Part shown: positions 1 through 8,269 of the stretch, in pieces | How the letters are laid out: every line of letters begins with the position of its first letter | Numbering within the stretch: position 1 is the stretch's first letter | Source of the DNA: Calothrix sp. NIES-2100 | GTDB lineage: Bacteria > Cyanobacteriota > Cyanobacteriia > Cyanobacteriales > Nostocaceae | Direction: 5' to 3' | Assembly: GCF_002368195.1 (NCBI RefSeq) | Contig: NZ_AP018178.1 | Location: 2,686,791-2,750,790 of the forward strand | DNA length: 64,000 nucleotides | Program-made: the position numbers and the translations under genes | The notes under the pieces: generated by a model | What the model was told of the DNA's origin: nothing | The model's input: the letters and a program-made list of their open reading frames with translations, nothing else | The model's database searches: none

Positions 1-476
1 GCGACGATCGCCTGTACTTTGGGAATTTGTTCATTGGGTAAAAATCTGTTCCCTGGATAGCCGGACATAAATCCAGTTTCGTAAGCTACCCGAATTGCTT
101 CCGCCGCCCAATAGTTAGCGGGAACATCGGAAAATCCACCAGAAGGTAATTGTCGAACTGGGTTCTGGTTAAAAGCTTTTTGGATCATCGCCGCAAATTG
201 CGCACGAGTCACAGCCTGATCGGGCTTAAAAGTACCATCAGGAAACCCTGCAATCACGTTTCTTTGGGCTAAGGCGGTAATGAATGGACTGGCCCAGTAA
301 TTTGCATCAACATCAGATAAGCTAGATGTTGCCCCTTGTGCTATTTTATCGGGCGATGAGACAGTATTTTGAGCTGATCCAGGGCTGGAAATTACAATAG
401 GACTTAATGTAGCAAACATTACTCCTAAAGCTAGCATACTGCTCTTTACAAATGAGCCGCGAAACCAATTAAACAT
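1..476 (-). CDS. SLH-domain envelope protein, 5' part (runs off the window)
   Basis: Reverse-strand frame open from the ATG at 476 to the window edge, so only about 158 N-terminal residues are present. It begins with a basic and hydrophobic signal sequence (MFNWFRGSFVKSSMLALGVM) and then has two S-layer homology repeats, recognisable by DVDANYWASPFI, GFPDGTFKPDQAVTRAQFAAM and, in the second repeat, DVPANYWAAEAI and GYPGNRFLPNEQIPKVQA. Repeats of this family bind cell-wall polymers or occur in cyanobacterial outer-membrane-associated proteins. A surface or envelope role is inferred. The part beyond the window may hold a third SLH repeat or another domain, so the complete architecture is unknown. 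Confidence 0.85.
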   Translation of the reverse strand, partial: MFNWFRGSFVKSSMLALGVMFATLSPIVISSPGSAQNTVSSPDKIAQGATSSLSDVDANYWASPFITALAQRNVIAGFPDGTFKPDQAVTRAQFAAMIQKAFNQNPVRQLPSGGFSDVPANYWAAEAIRVAYETGFMSGYPGNRFLPNEQIPKVQAIV

Positions 477-1624
477 GAAAATTTCCTCACAAAATAAGTA
501 AAGTCGTTGCTCAATTCATTGATGAAACGTGAGTTCGATGCAGATGATGTTTACCTCACCCCAAACGCCTCTCCTATGAAGAAAAAGCTGTAAAAATTGT
601 AATTTTTCTTACTCCTCTCTTTCCTCCTAGAAGAGGGAAGGGGGCTGAAGGTTGCCGAATTCAAGTTAATTAAATATTTGTCAAGTGCTGAGGATGAGAT
701 TTGCCTCTCGAATAAAACTACGAATGCGAAATGTTAACTGTTTGAAGTCTAAAAATTTACCAATATAGTCACCCTTCCTTGAATTTCATTATAACCGCTC
801 AAATGTTTGCCCCAGAAAGCAAATCTCAAGGATGATATTTGAGCTTTTCAGGAATCTCCGATCGCACTCAGCATCAAAAAGCTACCAAGGATATCCGAGA
901 TTTTTCAATAATCAAGAGAATTAATATAAATGCATGGATTTCTCAGTTGCCCTCAGGTGGGCTGTGACCGAGAAATTTGGTATTCATTAGCCGTCTGATC
1001 ATTTTGAACAAGCCCAATTACATCAAATTTAAGTTACATGTGTCTAGTTATTAACATACAAGAAAGTCGAGGATTGTCATAATTAATATTTTTAATATGT
1101 TACATGAATCCAACAACTAGCTAAAGGCTAAATTTTTCGAGATTTTTTTCCTTCTTTAGATAGTTGACAACATCGCTAATTCGTTGAGACTGAGAGCGAA
1201 TGAACAAGCTAAGACCAGAAATGAGCGATCGCACTTCCCTGCTTAAAGCATAATTAATCTCTAGTACCACGCTGCAAAATTCGCTCAATCACAATTCCCA
1301 ATTGAAATCTTGATTTTTGGTTCTGTTGTACTAGTCAGGTTATAGATATTAATCAACTAGACGAGATAATCTACCTTTTCACTTAAGTGTTGGATTGATA
1401 TTCTCTCTAAAAAAAAATTCCTGTTACTCACTTGATCCTGATGAAATAGCAAATATCAAAAACTAGCATCCTCCTGAGGATAGGTAAAAACGACCGCAAT
1501 CACGCTCGATCAATTAACCTGTAATCAAGATGACAGTGCTGAAAACAAGGGATAAAGTTAAACCAAGATAAATCTACTGAAAATGCATAACCCATCCTGA
1601 TATAGCTGACATACTAAAAACAAT
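477..1624. other. Long spacer without a recognisable gene
   Basis: About 1.15 kb of AT-rich DNA with frequent stops in all frames, upstream of the SLH gene. It presumably holds that gene's promoter and 5' leader. I see scattered HIP1 sites (near 1224) but no convincing coding frame or RNA gene. The phrase AACGTGAGTTCGAT near 528 recurs near 15479, so part of it is dispersed repeat. Confidence 0.5.
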
Positions 1625-1771
1625 ATGAGTATCCTGCTGCAAAAGATCCAAAATCGATTAATCAAAAATATTTATAGTTTGCCATTTTTGCAACATCAAG
1701 CTGAACTTGAGTATCAGGAAGCTGTGGATCAACATATTGCAAATTTACCGCAATTTCCACTACTGAGATGA
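1625..1771 (+). CDS. Hypothetical 48-residue protein
   Basis: Short ATG-to-TGA frame beginning MSILLQKIQNRLIKNIYSLP and ending FPLLR. It is moderately basic at the N-terminus with a mixed C-terminal half. No clear Shine-Dalgarno sequence precedes it and I recognise no family. It is listed only because it is the one plausible short frame in a long spacer; it may be chance or a remnant. Confidence 0.22.
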   Translation: MSILLQKIQNRLIKNIYSLPFLQHQAELEYQEAVDQHIANLPQFPLLR

Positions 1772-1852
1772 ATCTCATCGAAACCATAAACAGGGTTATT
1801 GAACTCAATTTATTGAAAATGTTATAAGCACTTTTCATCTTCCTTGTGGTTT

Positions 1853-1909
1853 GGGGAAAGGGTAAAGGGTAAAGGGTGAATTCCTACCTTTCACCTTTTC
1901 CCTTTCCCC
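1853..1909. repeat. Imperfect inverted repeat of GGGAAAGGG type
   Basis: A purine-rich arm (GGGGAAAGGGTAAAGGG) is followed by the complementary pyrimidine arm ending CCCTTTCCCC. The same low-complexity GGGGAAAAGGGG theme recurs near 7724, 30582, 46010 and 47958, so this is a dispersed intergenic repeat, not a gene-specific terminator. Confidence 0.5.
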
Positions 1910-1965
1910 CCTTAACCGAAGCGGATTAGATTGCTAATTGGATGAGGATGCGATCGCCCTACCTT

Positions 1966-2073
1966 CTATTTCTTCGGTGGTAGCTTTGTCCCCATCTCTG
2001 TCCATGCGGAGAACACCAAATAAACCACCAGTAAACCAGCACTGATCAGGAAAATCACAACGTCGTTATTCAT
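1966..2073 (-). CDS. Small single-pass membrane protein, 35 residues
   Basis: The frame reads MNNDVVIFLISAGLLVVYLV, then FSAWTEMGTKLPPKK. It has a short polar N-terminus, one clear membrane helix (about residues 4-23) and a lysine-rich C-terminal tail. This is the size and layout of the tiny subunits of cyanobacterial photosynthetic or NDH-1 complexes, but it does not match the PsbX, PsbT, PsaM, PetN or PetG sequences I know, so no symbol is given. A GAG lies about 11 nt before the ATG. The gene lies 61 bp beyond the stop of the carboxypeptidase gene and on the same strand. Confidence 0.5.
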   Translation of the reverse strand: MNNDVVIFLISAGLLVVYLVFSAWTEMGTKLPPKK

Positions 2074-2134
2074 GTCTGTAGCTCAACATTTCTTAACAAC
2101 TCTAACAGTCAACAGTTAACCGTCAACACTATAT

Positions 2135-3820
2135 TCAACCTAATATCACCTCAGTACGCACAACTCCCCCACGTTCATGACGGGCTAATAGTTTAACAGT
2201 GCTACCCACAGACCCACGTACAACCCATTCTACCTTTGCCCTGTCTTCAGTAGGGTCACTCTGTCTCCGCGTCGGATGTGAAGGTTGATAGGCGCGTCCC
2301 TCTAATTGTCCCAACTCTTCACGCTTGTTACCTGTCTCTAAAGTTACACCATTAGGCAACTCTATTTCACAGATACAGCCTCTTACCAGCTTTTTCTCCA
2401 AGGCTTTTTGGGTAACGTAGGTAGGTAACCAGCCTGTATTATGAACTACTAAACACACTCGATATAGATCGTTACCTAAGTTGTAGACACTGGTTTGATA
2501 AATTTCCAAACGCGGGGAGATTAACAAATGCCAAACTAACCAATCAGGAAAGCGGGCTATTTCATTTTCTAAAAACTCAGGGGGTGGATTGACCCAAGCA
2601 TAGATGCTATCCCAACCGCCTAATTCTACCTGACCAAGTTGGGGATGGTCGAAGGGATACCAGTCAACATATGCCTTTCCTGAGAGTTGTTGATCATTCC
2701 AGCGTAACAACTTCAGTTCATCTTCTAAAGAGTGTTCTTGATACCATTCGACATGTTTATATTCTTTAATACCTGCTTGACTTTGGGGACTCCAAACTTC
2801 GACTGTCCAAGCAAAGACACCGCGATCGTCATAAGCCCAATCATCGAAAGTCCCGGAGATAAAATCTTTGGGATCATAGCGGAAGTCGTGAAAAGCAGAA
2901 ATAGCGGGATATTCTGTAATTTCCGTAGCTTTTTTCCCAATATATTGATAGGTGCGGAGGTCGTAAAGCGGGAATTCCTCATCGCTGTGGTAGCTGTAGG
3001 GACGGATGACTACACCGCCAAAAGTATGGAAAGCTATAGCCCCGGTGATGTTGGGATGAGTTGTAATGAATTGGACAAGCGATCGCACTTCTGTTTCTGA
3101 TGTGGGATAAGGCCCCGCACCGGGCTGTTGAAATTCTTGTCGCCACATAGTCGGAAAGTTGCGGTTCAAATCTAACCCTGTTTGGGTTGGCTGAATCTTA
3201 ATCTGCACTCCGTCATAATTTTCGATCCGCCCTTCTGGTAACAGTCGATAATATTTACCACCGGTTTCTGTTGGTTCCCGACGCACCAATAAACGCGGTT
3301 CCGTCAGGGAGATTTTCCAAGCGCCATTAGGATCAGGAATGCGCATGAGTAAAATCCGCCCATCCCCATCGATATCTTCCATGACTAAACCATCGTTACT
3401 TTCCCTACCTTCAGGATAGGGACGGGTAGCAGAACGAATAAATTTCGGTTTGTCAGCCAAAGCCCACTCCGCACCATCAGGGTTAACACGCGGACAAATG
3501 TAGAAGGCGCGGGTGTCTAAACAAGGAGTAATCGCGGGATGAGTACCGTAGGCTGTAACTAATGTTTGCAGCAGATATAAACAGACAATTGATGGTGCTA
3601 ACTCCGTAGCGTGGATATTACCATCTACCCAGAGGGCTGGTTTTTCTTTGTCTGATCCGGTGGCGAAATTCGTAACAGTGAGAAGCCAGATGTCACGACC
3701 TTCATAACTCTTGCCAATACTTTCTATGCGTACCAGGTGAGGAAATTCCTCAGCATAACTATGTAAGATGCTGGTCAGGTCTTCGTAACGGTAGTATTTA
3801 TCAAAGCGAACATCTGGCAT
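2135..3820 (-). CDS. M14-family zinc carboxypeptidase
   Basis: A 561-residue protein that should remove C-terminal residues from peptides using one zinc ion. The peptidase core fills about residues 10-370. The HxxE zinc-binding pair sits in DGNIHATELAPS, the third zinc histidine in AIAFHTFGG, substrate-binding residues in LDLNRNFP, and the catalytic glutamate in AWTVEVWSP. The C-terminal third (from about 380) is a separate beta-rich extension, longer than the minimal M14 domain. No signal peptide is seen, so it looks cytoplasmic. I chose the ATG at 3820 over the GTG at 3826 because AAGAGG lies 6 nt before that ATG. A single-gene unit by spacing. Substrate unknown. Confidence 0.85.
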   Translation of the reverse strand: MPDVRFDKYYRYEDLTSILHSYAEEFPHLVRIESIGKSYEGRDIWLLTVTNFATGSDKEKPALWVDGNIHATELAPSIVCLYLLQTLVTAYGTHPAITPCLDTRAFYICPRVNPDGAEWALADKPKFIRSATRPYPEGRESNDGLVMEDIDGDGRILLMRIPDPNGAWKISLTEPRLLVRREPTETGGKYYRLLPEGRIENYDGVQIKIQPTQTGLDLNRNFPTMWRQEFQQPGAGPYPTSETEVRSLVQFITTHPNITGAIAFHTFGGVVIRPYSYHSDEEFPLYDLRTYQYIGKKATEITEYPAISAFHDFRYDPKDFISGTFDDWAYDDRGVFAWTVEVWSPQSQAGIKEYKHVEWYQEHSLEDELKLLRWNDQQLSGKAYVDWYPFDHPQLGQVELGGWDSIYAWVNPPPEFLENEIARFPDWLVWHLLISPRLEIYQTSVYNLGNDLYRVCLVVHNTGWLPTYVTQKALEKKLVRGCICEIELPNGVTLETGNKREELGQLEGRAYQPSHPTRRQSDPTEDRAKVEWVVRGSVGSTVKLLARHERGGVVRTEVILG

Positions 3821-4164
3821 AATCACCCTCTTATGCGCCAGGCGTACATCCTCTACAATACCATTGCTTGCGACTCCAAAATTTTGATAAAAATCTGAGT
3901 CACAAAATTTTAGATTTTAGATTTAGGACTAAGGGAACTCCAAAAAATAAATTATTTCGCTTAAAGTTGTTGACTGTTAACAGTGAACCGTCAACAGTCA
4001 ACAAGAAAAAAATTAAAAATCTAAAATTCGGTAATGGTTATACCAATTCTATGTGAGGCTGCATATTAACGCCCTCACCCTCCAAGGGTGGGGCTAAACA
4101 AACAAAGCCTGCCTACGCAGGCTAATTATATGCATCTTCATCAAGAATTAGTATTAGCGTAATA
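3821..4164. other. Intergenic spacer with small palindromes
   Basis: Mostly repeat DNA. It includes a 12-bp inverted repeat at 3967-4004 (TTGTTGACTGTT paired with AACAGTCAACAA), a TATACCAATT motif near 4038 matching the ends of the MITE at 18018, and an AGCCTGC/GCAGGCT hairpin at 4106-4123. No gene is supported. Confidence 0.5.
3967..4004. repeat. 12-bp inverted repeat of the 'tgttgactg' family
   Basis: Perfect arms TTGTTGACTGTT and AACAGTCAACAA separated by 14 nt. Related words occur near 2104-2128 and in the many TTGACTATTGACTATT tracts elsewhere in the window, so it belongs to the short tandemly repeated repetitive DNA typical of filamentous cyanobacteria. Confidence 0.55.
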
Positions 4165-4262
4165 TCATTGGGAACATTCGGGTAATTTTTTCTCAGCGTA
4201 ATTGCAATCAAAATAAATTAGAGCATCCCTACTAGAGTTAAATCGTGTACTTTCGATGTAAG
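4165..4262 (-). pseudogene. Remnant copy of the 3' end of the neighbouring 99-residue gene
   Basis: Read on the reverse strand this encodes YIESTRFNSSRDALIYFDCN followed by YAEKKLPECSQ and a stop. It aligns residue for residue with the C-terminus of the intact gene at 4377-4676 (FNSSSDALTHFDCTY, ARKKLPECR). Upstream the frame runs into a stop with no start codon, so only about the last 32 codons survive. The copy lies tail-side of the intact gene in the same orientation, as expected from a local tandem duplication followed by decay. Confidence 0.75.
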
Positions 4263-4376
4263 CTAATACTATGGACAAATATCCAATTTATTAGGTGTAG
4301 GTTGGGTTGAGGAACGAAACCCAACATTGATCGGGGTGTTAGATTTTTTCAAAAATAAAATCGGATTGCTATATCA

Positions 4377-4676
4377 TTAGCGACATTCGGGTAGTTTTTT
4401 CCTAGCGTAAGTACAATCAAAATGAGTTAGAGCGTCGCTACTAGAGTTGAAATTTCCATCCGTGATGTAAGATTCACTGTCTCGACTGGCTTCACGTCGC
4501 CAAATTTTCAAGTAGTAACTACTGTTATCATCGGTAGACCATAATTCATAACGATAATCACCTCCATACCCCTCACTATTGAAGTAATCAGCTAGTGCCA
4601 TAGTTGATATAACCACACAGCTTAATACAGCCAAAAAAGGAATTACAGCTACTTTCAATATTTGGTTTAATTTCAT
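4377..4676 (-). CDS. Small secreted protein, 99 residues, unknown function
   Basis: It begins with a typical signal peptide (MKLNQILKVAVIPFLAVLSC, then a cut probably after MALA, residues 27-30). The mature part is about 70 residues, rich in Ser, Tyr, Asp and charged residues, with two cysteines (DCTY and PECR) that could form a disulfide. It is probably exported to the periplasm or outside. I recognise no family. A decayed duplicate of its C-terminal third lies just downstream at 4165-4262, including the two cysteines, which suggests that this end is the conserved part. Confidence 0.6.
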   Translation of the reverse strand: MKLNQILKVAVIPFLAVLSCVVISTMALADYFNSEGYGGDYRYELWSTDDNSSYYLKIWRREASRDSESYITDGNFNSSSDALTHFDCTYARKKLPECR

Positions 4677-4837
4677 AAATGCGCCATAAATTCACTTCCT
4701 CTAGCTTCATTCACAAGTAGCTATTTACACCTCAGTAATAATGTTGAATATTATGTGAAGATATGGAAATAACGGCAAAAATTGCGCTTTTAACGGAAAT
4801 TGGCTGAGTTGCCGCCTCCGCACCTCTCCCCTAATTT

Positions 4838-5719
4838 CTAATTTTCCTGTACTAATAAAACTGATTTCACCTGTCGCTTGATGGGTTTCCTCACAAGATT
4901 TAGCTTCCCGTAAACAGCCTTACCATTGTAATAAAGTGAAGACGAACTCCCGCCATCTAGATTCATCGCTTTCTTTGCACCAAGGGTTTTCATAAAAGCT
5001 GCTAATTCTGGCAAAGACATCCCAGATTTAGCGAGACGAACGTTTGGCTTTTGAGCTACCATGACTAAAAGAATATTGCCATCATCAGTAATGCCTACAG
5101 CAGTTCTTGAACTAGGTTGATTGCTACCAATTGCATCTCGTCCATTAACTTTATCTACAAAAGCTTCTTGTTCTGAGGTGAGTTCTGGTAACAAATTGGG
5201 GCCACCGCCTACAGCATCGACTAACTGACACCCAGCTAAAGGTGATTCATTGTGGGGAGTAATATCATAAGTGACAGTTTCCCCACATAGATAGCGACGG
5301 AATTCTGTGCGATTAAAAATTTTATTTAGGTAAGGTTTTAAGTTGGGATTATTTACAAGTCTTTCGTTAGTTTTGGGATCAGCAACTACACTACCAGAAA
5401 TCACTACATAGGATGTAGATTTTTGATTAACTGGGTCAAAAAAGCCTGCATTGAAGATTGCTTTTACTTGATGCTTCTTAGCAAATTCGTCTACAGTAGC
5501 CACTTTTTCTGACAGCGCAGGTGTGATTAAAAATCGGCTATCAGTGGGAATTGATAGAATATGAACTACGCTTTGCGGTAAAGTCCGTTGTTCGTAGCTG
5601 ATGGTTTTTGGTGGGGAAGGTGCAACATTTGGCACTATTGATATAGAAGAATGCAACTTAAATAATAGTGGCATCCCGAAACTAACTAGTGTCAGACTCA
5701 GCAGCCAGATTTTTTTCAC
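4838..5719 (-). CDS. Phosphodiester glycosidase (NAGPA/DUF2233) family protein
   Basis: A 293-residue protein with an N-terminal signal anchor (VKKIWLLSLTLVSFGMPLLF) and an exported domain. Family hallmarks are the NAGFFDP motif, GGGPNLLPE, SSRTAVGITDDGNILLVMV and the terminal NLDGGSSSSLYYNG. This fold contains uncovering-enzyme-type phosphodiester glycosidases, but most bacterial members, this one included, have no known substrate; a role in envelope glycan turnover is an inference. The GTG at 5719 is preferred because it places the lysines right before the hydrophobic helix; the frame can be extended 16 codons to 5767 without gaining a better signal sequence. Stand-alone gene. Confidence 0.75.
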   Translation of the reverse strand: MKKIWLLSLTLVSFGMPLLFKLHSSISIVPNVAPSPPKTISYEQRTLPQSVVHILSIPTDSRFLITPALSEKVATVDEFAKKHQVKAIFNAGFFDPVNQKSTSYVVISGSVVADPKTNERLVNNPNLKPYLNKIFNRTEFRRYLCGETVTYDITPHNESPLAGCQLVDAVGGGPNLLPELTSEQEAFVDKVNGRDAIGSNQPSSRTAVGITDDGNILLVMVAQKPNVRLAKSGMSLPELAAFMKTLGAKKAMNLDGGSSSSLYYNGKAVYGKLNLVRKPIKRQVKSVLLVQEN

Positions 5720-5931
5720 TTGTATACCCAAATTAACTAAATAAATATTACGCTCGCAAATGTGCAAATTCCCGATTTGACTACATCGTATTTTTCTCGA
5801 CGAGAATGATCAGCCTGTGTTTGCTAAAATATTTTTCAGAATTGGTGGTCATAAACGATCTAGGCGATCGCACTAGCACATCTGTACAATAATGGCGATC
5901 GCACCCCAATAGTACTATCTCTCGTGGTACA

Positions 5932-6204
5932 CTAAGACGCTTTCGGTTGATACCACAGGACTAGCTGTAACTTTGAACAGTAGCAACCTCCATCACTAAT
6001 TTCTTGCTCATGTTCTGCTATCCAATCAAAGATTTGTGCTGCTTTTGCTAAAGCTATCTTTTCGGAACGATAAAGCTTAGGACTAGGACAGAAGGCTTTA
6101 CCATTGATGTGTATGGCTGCAATATGCCAATAGTCGCTACCTTCACCCTCCGGTACAACTTCTAAAAATCCATCACAGTAAGGCTCAATTATGCCGATGT
6201 TCAT
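5932..6204 (-). CDS. Conserved-looking hypothetical protein, 90 residues
   Basis: Soluble acidic protein starting MNIGIIEPYCDGFLEVVPEG and ending LVLWYQPKAS. It holds a CYC pair (GGCYCSKLQ) and a helix rich in Ala, Ile and Glu (about 48-70) but no motif that I can assign. Codon use and an uninterrupted frame with an ATG make it a plausible real gene. Function unknown. Confidence 0.5.
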   Translation of the reverse strand: MNIGIIEPYCDGFLEVVPEGEGSDYWHIAAIHINGKAFCPSPKLYRSEKIALAKAAQIFDWIAEHEQEISDGGCYCSKLQLVLWYQPKAS

Positions 6205-6470
6205 CTGCCAACCAATTACACTCCAAAAATATCTATCCTACAGTTGCAATTGGTGAAACGCCATCGTACCTCTTGGTTAACTTAGTCAGCAGTAAATCTG
6301 AGGTAACTTCACGGGATTTTCAGTAATTCTCTAGGTATAATTCTGACTGGCTAATTTTGTTCATTGTGGACAAAAACTTTTTAAAGAATATAGTCTGTTT
6401 AGCAGATGTTGTCGCCTAAAAATGGTCATATGATTATGAGCATCAATTATTCACTATCATTACAGTAATA
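6205..6470. other. Spacer before a small ORF
   Basis: About 270 bp with no gene of its own. It likely contains the promoters of the diverging genes at 6204 (reverse) and 6484 (forward). Confidence 0.4.
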
Positions 6471-6483
6471 AAAGGAGCAGGCT

Positions 6484-6555
6484 ATGCTTACCGCCCTGAT
6501 TTTTTTTGCAGGTTACGCTGCTATTTCGACATTCTTTATTTCTGCGGTTGACTAA
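6484..6555 (+). CDS. Tiny membrane protein, 23 residues
   Basis: The frame MLTALIFFAGYAAISTFFIS AVD is almost entirely one hydrophobic helix. It is preceded by a textbook ribosome binding site, AAGGAG at 6472-6477, six bases before the ATG, which is better than that of most genes in this window. The combination of strong translation signal and single membrane span resembles the minimal subunits of thylakoid complexes, but I do not recognise it as any named subunit. It stands alone, divergent from the gene at 5932-6204 and convergent with the fibrillin gene. Confidence 0.5.
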   Translation: MLTALIFFAGYAAISTFFISAVD

Positions 6556-6630
6556 CAAAACACAAACGCCCATATTTGATTTTTCATATTAGTTAGACGT
6601 AGATGCTTCGTGGCTTGTCATCAGACATCG

Positions 6631-7245
6631 CTACAAAGGGCGAAATACAAACAGATTACCTGTTGCACCTCGTCCTACCCTGATTTGGGAATCTAAGTAT
6701 GAGGTTGTCCACAGCGCTTCATTTCTCAAAAATTCCAGCACCGGAATTTTCAACTCTGGTAAACTCCAGCTTGAGAATCCAAAGGGCTTTGTTACTTGTA
6801 CGGAAAACGCCCCAAAAGTCACCTTAGCAACCTGTTCATCTATACCCCATCTCCATACGCCGTCAGCTTGCAAGCGCCATTCTCCCAGAAATGGGAGATC
6901 AAACTCAGCACAGTTGGCGGCGGAAATTTGCTCCCGATTGCTGGCTACTAACTTTTGCCACACGCGTTTAATTTTAATTCCTCCCCCAATTTCTCTTAGG
7001 GATACTAGCTTTCGCGTAACTACTGTGCCGCGAGAAGCGTAAATTAATTGCCAGCTACCAACCAGCGACGAAAGATGATTGACGCTGAGTGGGCGAACTG
7101 TAGGATTTACGTTCTCCAACCGCTGGACAATGCTATCGATTGTTTCATCTGGTGATGGAAATATACTTTGCTGCAAGCCTAGCGCTTCAATTCGTTGCAG
7201 CAGTTCAGTCTTTAAGCTAGATCTCTTTGCTTCATCATCCGCCAT
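6631..7245 (-). CDS. PAP/fibrillin (plastid-lipid-associated) family protein
   Basis: A 204-residue soluble protein of the fibrillin family, whose plant relatives associate with plastoglobules and thylakoid lipids. The N-terminal helix (SLKTELLQRIEALG, residues 10-23) is followed by the lipocalin-like beta domain: LVGSWQLIYASRGTVV, the central LGEWRLQADGVWRWG, and the C-terminal SYLDSQIRVGRGATGNLFVF that is highly typical of the family. Cyanobacterial members are thought to help photoprotection and thylakoid lipid handling; that role is taken from the family. Start ATG at 7245 follows a purine-rich stretch (GAGGG). Single gene. Confidence 0.85.
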   Translation of the reverse strand: MADDEAKRSSLKTELLQRIEALGLQQSIFPSPDETIDSIVQRLENVNPTVRPLSVNHLSSLVGSWQLIYASRGTVVTRKLVSLREIGGGIKIKRVWQKLVASNREQISAANCAEFDLPFLGEWRLQADGVWRWGIDEQVAKVTFGAFSVQVTKPFGFSSWSLPELKIPVLEFLRNEALWTTSYLDSQIRVGRGATGNLFVFRPL

Positions 7246-7339
7246 GTTGATAAGGGAGGGGAAAACTTTACATTTTGTTATGTGCTTTGGTTTTTTGCGC
7301 CTCTTATTAAGGTTATCAGCCTTTTGCTGTCAACACGGC

Positions 7340-7368
7340 TTGACAAGTCGTAACAATTTTGTTAAATT
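7340..7368 (+). promoter_or_regulatory. Candidate sigma-70-type promoter
   Basis: TTGACA at 7340-7345, a 17-nt spacer, then TAAATT at 7363-7368. It points rightward into a gene-less stretch that ends in a strong terminator at 7481-7508, suggesting a short untranslated transcript. Confidence 0.4.
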
Positions 7369-7374
7369 TATTTA

Positions 7375-7508
7375 CATAAGTTAATAAATAGATAAAAAAC
7401 AGCTATTGCCTTAGGTATTAGCGAAAATTTTTGATTTCGGTATCGGTATCTCTCATCGTCATTTGGTTTTCTCCCCCTCACCTCAGCGCGCAAGCTGAGG
7501 TTTTTTTT
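7375..7508 (+). ncRNA. Candidate small RNA
   Basis: The stretch between a consensus-like promoter (7340-7368) and a strong intrinsic terminator (stem CCTCAGC/GCTGAGG at 7481-7500, followed by eight T) has no credible coding frame. Just before the terminator is an unpaired C/T-rich run (CTCCCCCTCACC), the kind of exposed anti-Shine-Dalgarno-like seed used by cyanobacterial small RNAs such as Yfr1. I cannot match it to a named family. Start point is estimated from the promoter. Confidence 0.4.
7481..7508 (+). terminator. Intrinsic terminator
   Basis: Stem CCTCAGC (7481-7487), loop GCGCAA, stem GCTGAGG (7494-7500), followed by eight T. No coding gene on this strand leads into it; see the candidate small RNA. 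Confidence 0.7.
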
Positions 7509-7590
7509 CATACTGCTCATCCGCCTTGTCTCCCCACAGACTAAGCCCTAGCCTAAACTTACACCTATTTTCAGGTAAATAGACCACGCG

Positions 7591-7654
7591 GTAGGGGCAC
7601 GGCATCAGTAAGATTATTGTATGTAGCAGAAGATTGTGGGTGCCGTGCCCTTAC
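7591..7654. repeat. Inverted repeat 'GGGGCACGGCA', dispersed
   Basis: GTAGGGGCACGGCA at 7591-7604 is answered by TGCCGTGCCCTTAC at 7641-7654. The same arms form the centre of the MITE at 18018-18118, so this is a member of the same mobile palindrome family, here without the TATACCAATT ends. Confidence 0.65.
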
Positions 7655-7786
7655 GAAAGGATCTGTGGTTAAATTACTACCGAAACTGCTGTAACTAAGA
7701 TTTTTCTATGCAAGGGAATTTGGTTTGGGGAAAAGGTTAAAGCAAGTTTTTCTTCCCCTTTTTCCCCTTAACCGCTGAGATATCAG

Positions 7787-8179
7787 TTAAACAGGTACAC
7801 TGCTGTTCCAAATATCGCGATGCAATCGCCACTGTCCATCTTCTTGTTTCCAGACAACGATGTACTTACCTCTGTCTACCATTTGACCATTGCGATCGCT
7901 CAATAAATATTTTCCCACTTCAATTGCTGTATTGTCGTGACTTTCTACCTCAATGGTTTCCAGAGTCGCTTGGGTAATGTTGAGCTGGAAAATGCTTTGC
8001 CAAAATTCCTCAATCCCCTTTTTTGTGCCAATTAACTCGCTATGAGTTGGTAAAATTTGACCATCTTTGGTGTACAAGCTAGCTAAAGTTGCTGCATCAC
8101 CTTGTGCAAAAGTCTGCATAAAGTTCTGGTTCGCTGCTGCAATTGCATCACGAACGCTGAGAGTTTGCGTGATTGTCAT
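7787..8179 (-). CDS. SnoaL-like/DUF4440 small protein
   Basis: A 130-residue cone-shaped-barrel protein of the NTF2-like superfamily. The layout is typical: an N-terminal helix (RDAIAAANQNFMQTFAQGDA), LASLYTKDGQILPTHSE with the buried Asp, a second helix ending in FWQSIF, and strands ending KYIVVWKQEDGQWRLHRDIW. Members of this class (SgcJ/EcaC type) are small-molecule-binding proteins or enzymes of unknown substrate. It lies 90 bp downstream of no other gene on its strand; the next gene on the same strand (8270) has its stop 91 bp before this gene's start. Confidence 0.75.
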   Translation of the reverse strand: MTITQTLSVRDAIAAANQNFMQTFAQGDAATLASLYTKDGQILPTHSELIGTKKGIEEFWQSIFQLNITQATLETIEVESHDNTAIEVGKYLLSDRNGQMVDRGKYIVVWKQEDGQWRLHRDIWNSSVPV

Positions 8180-8235
8180 TGGCTTGAATGTTGATGCGAT
8201 AATGGACTTGAATAGTTCGATAGATTTCCTTTTCA

Positions 8236-8267
8236 GGCTTTGACCTTTGTCTGTCGAAGCCTTTTTT
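8236..8267 (+). terminator. Hairpin with T-run, orientation uncertain
   Basis: GGCTTTGAC (8236-8244) pairs with GTCGAAGCC (8253-8261), followed by TTTTTT on the forward strand. Both flanking genes are on the reverse strand, so as a forward terminator it has no obvious transcript; it may block antisense transcription. Confidence 0.35.
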
Positions 8268-8269
8268 GA

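Noticed and set aside
3868..4056. 62-codon forward frame
   Set aside because: Lies in repeat DNA with an inverted repeat inside; composition is Lys/Asn-rich and there is no ribosome binding site.
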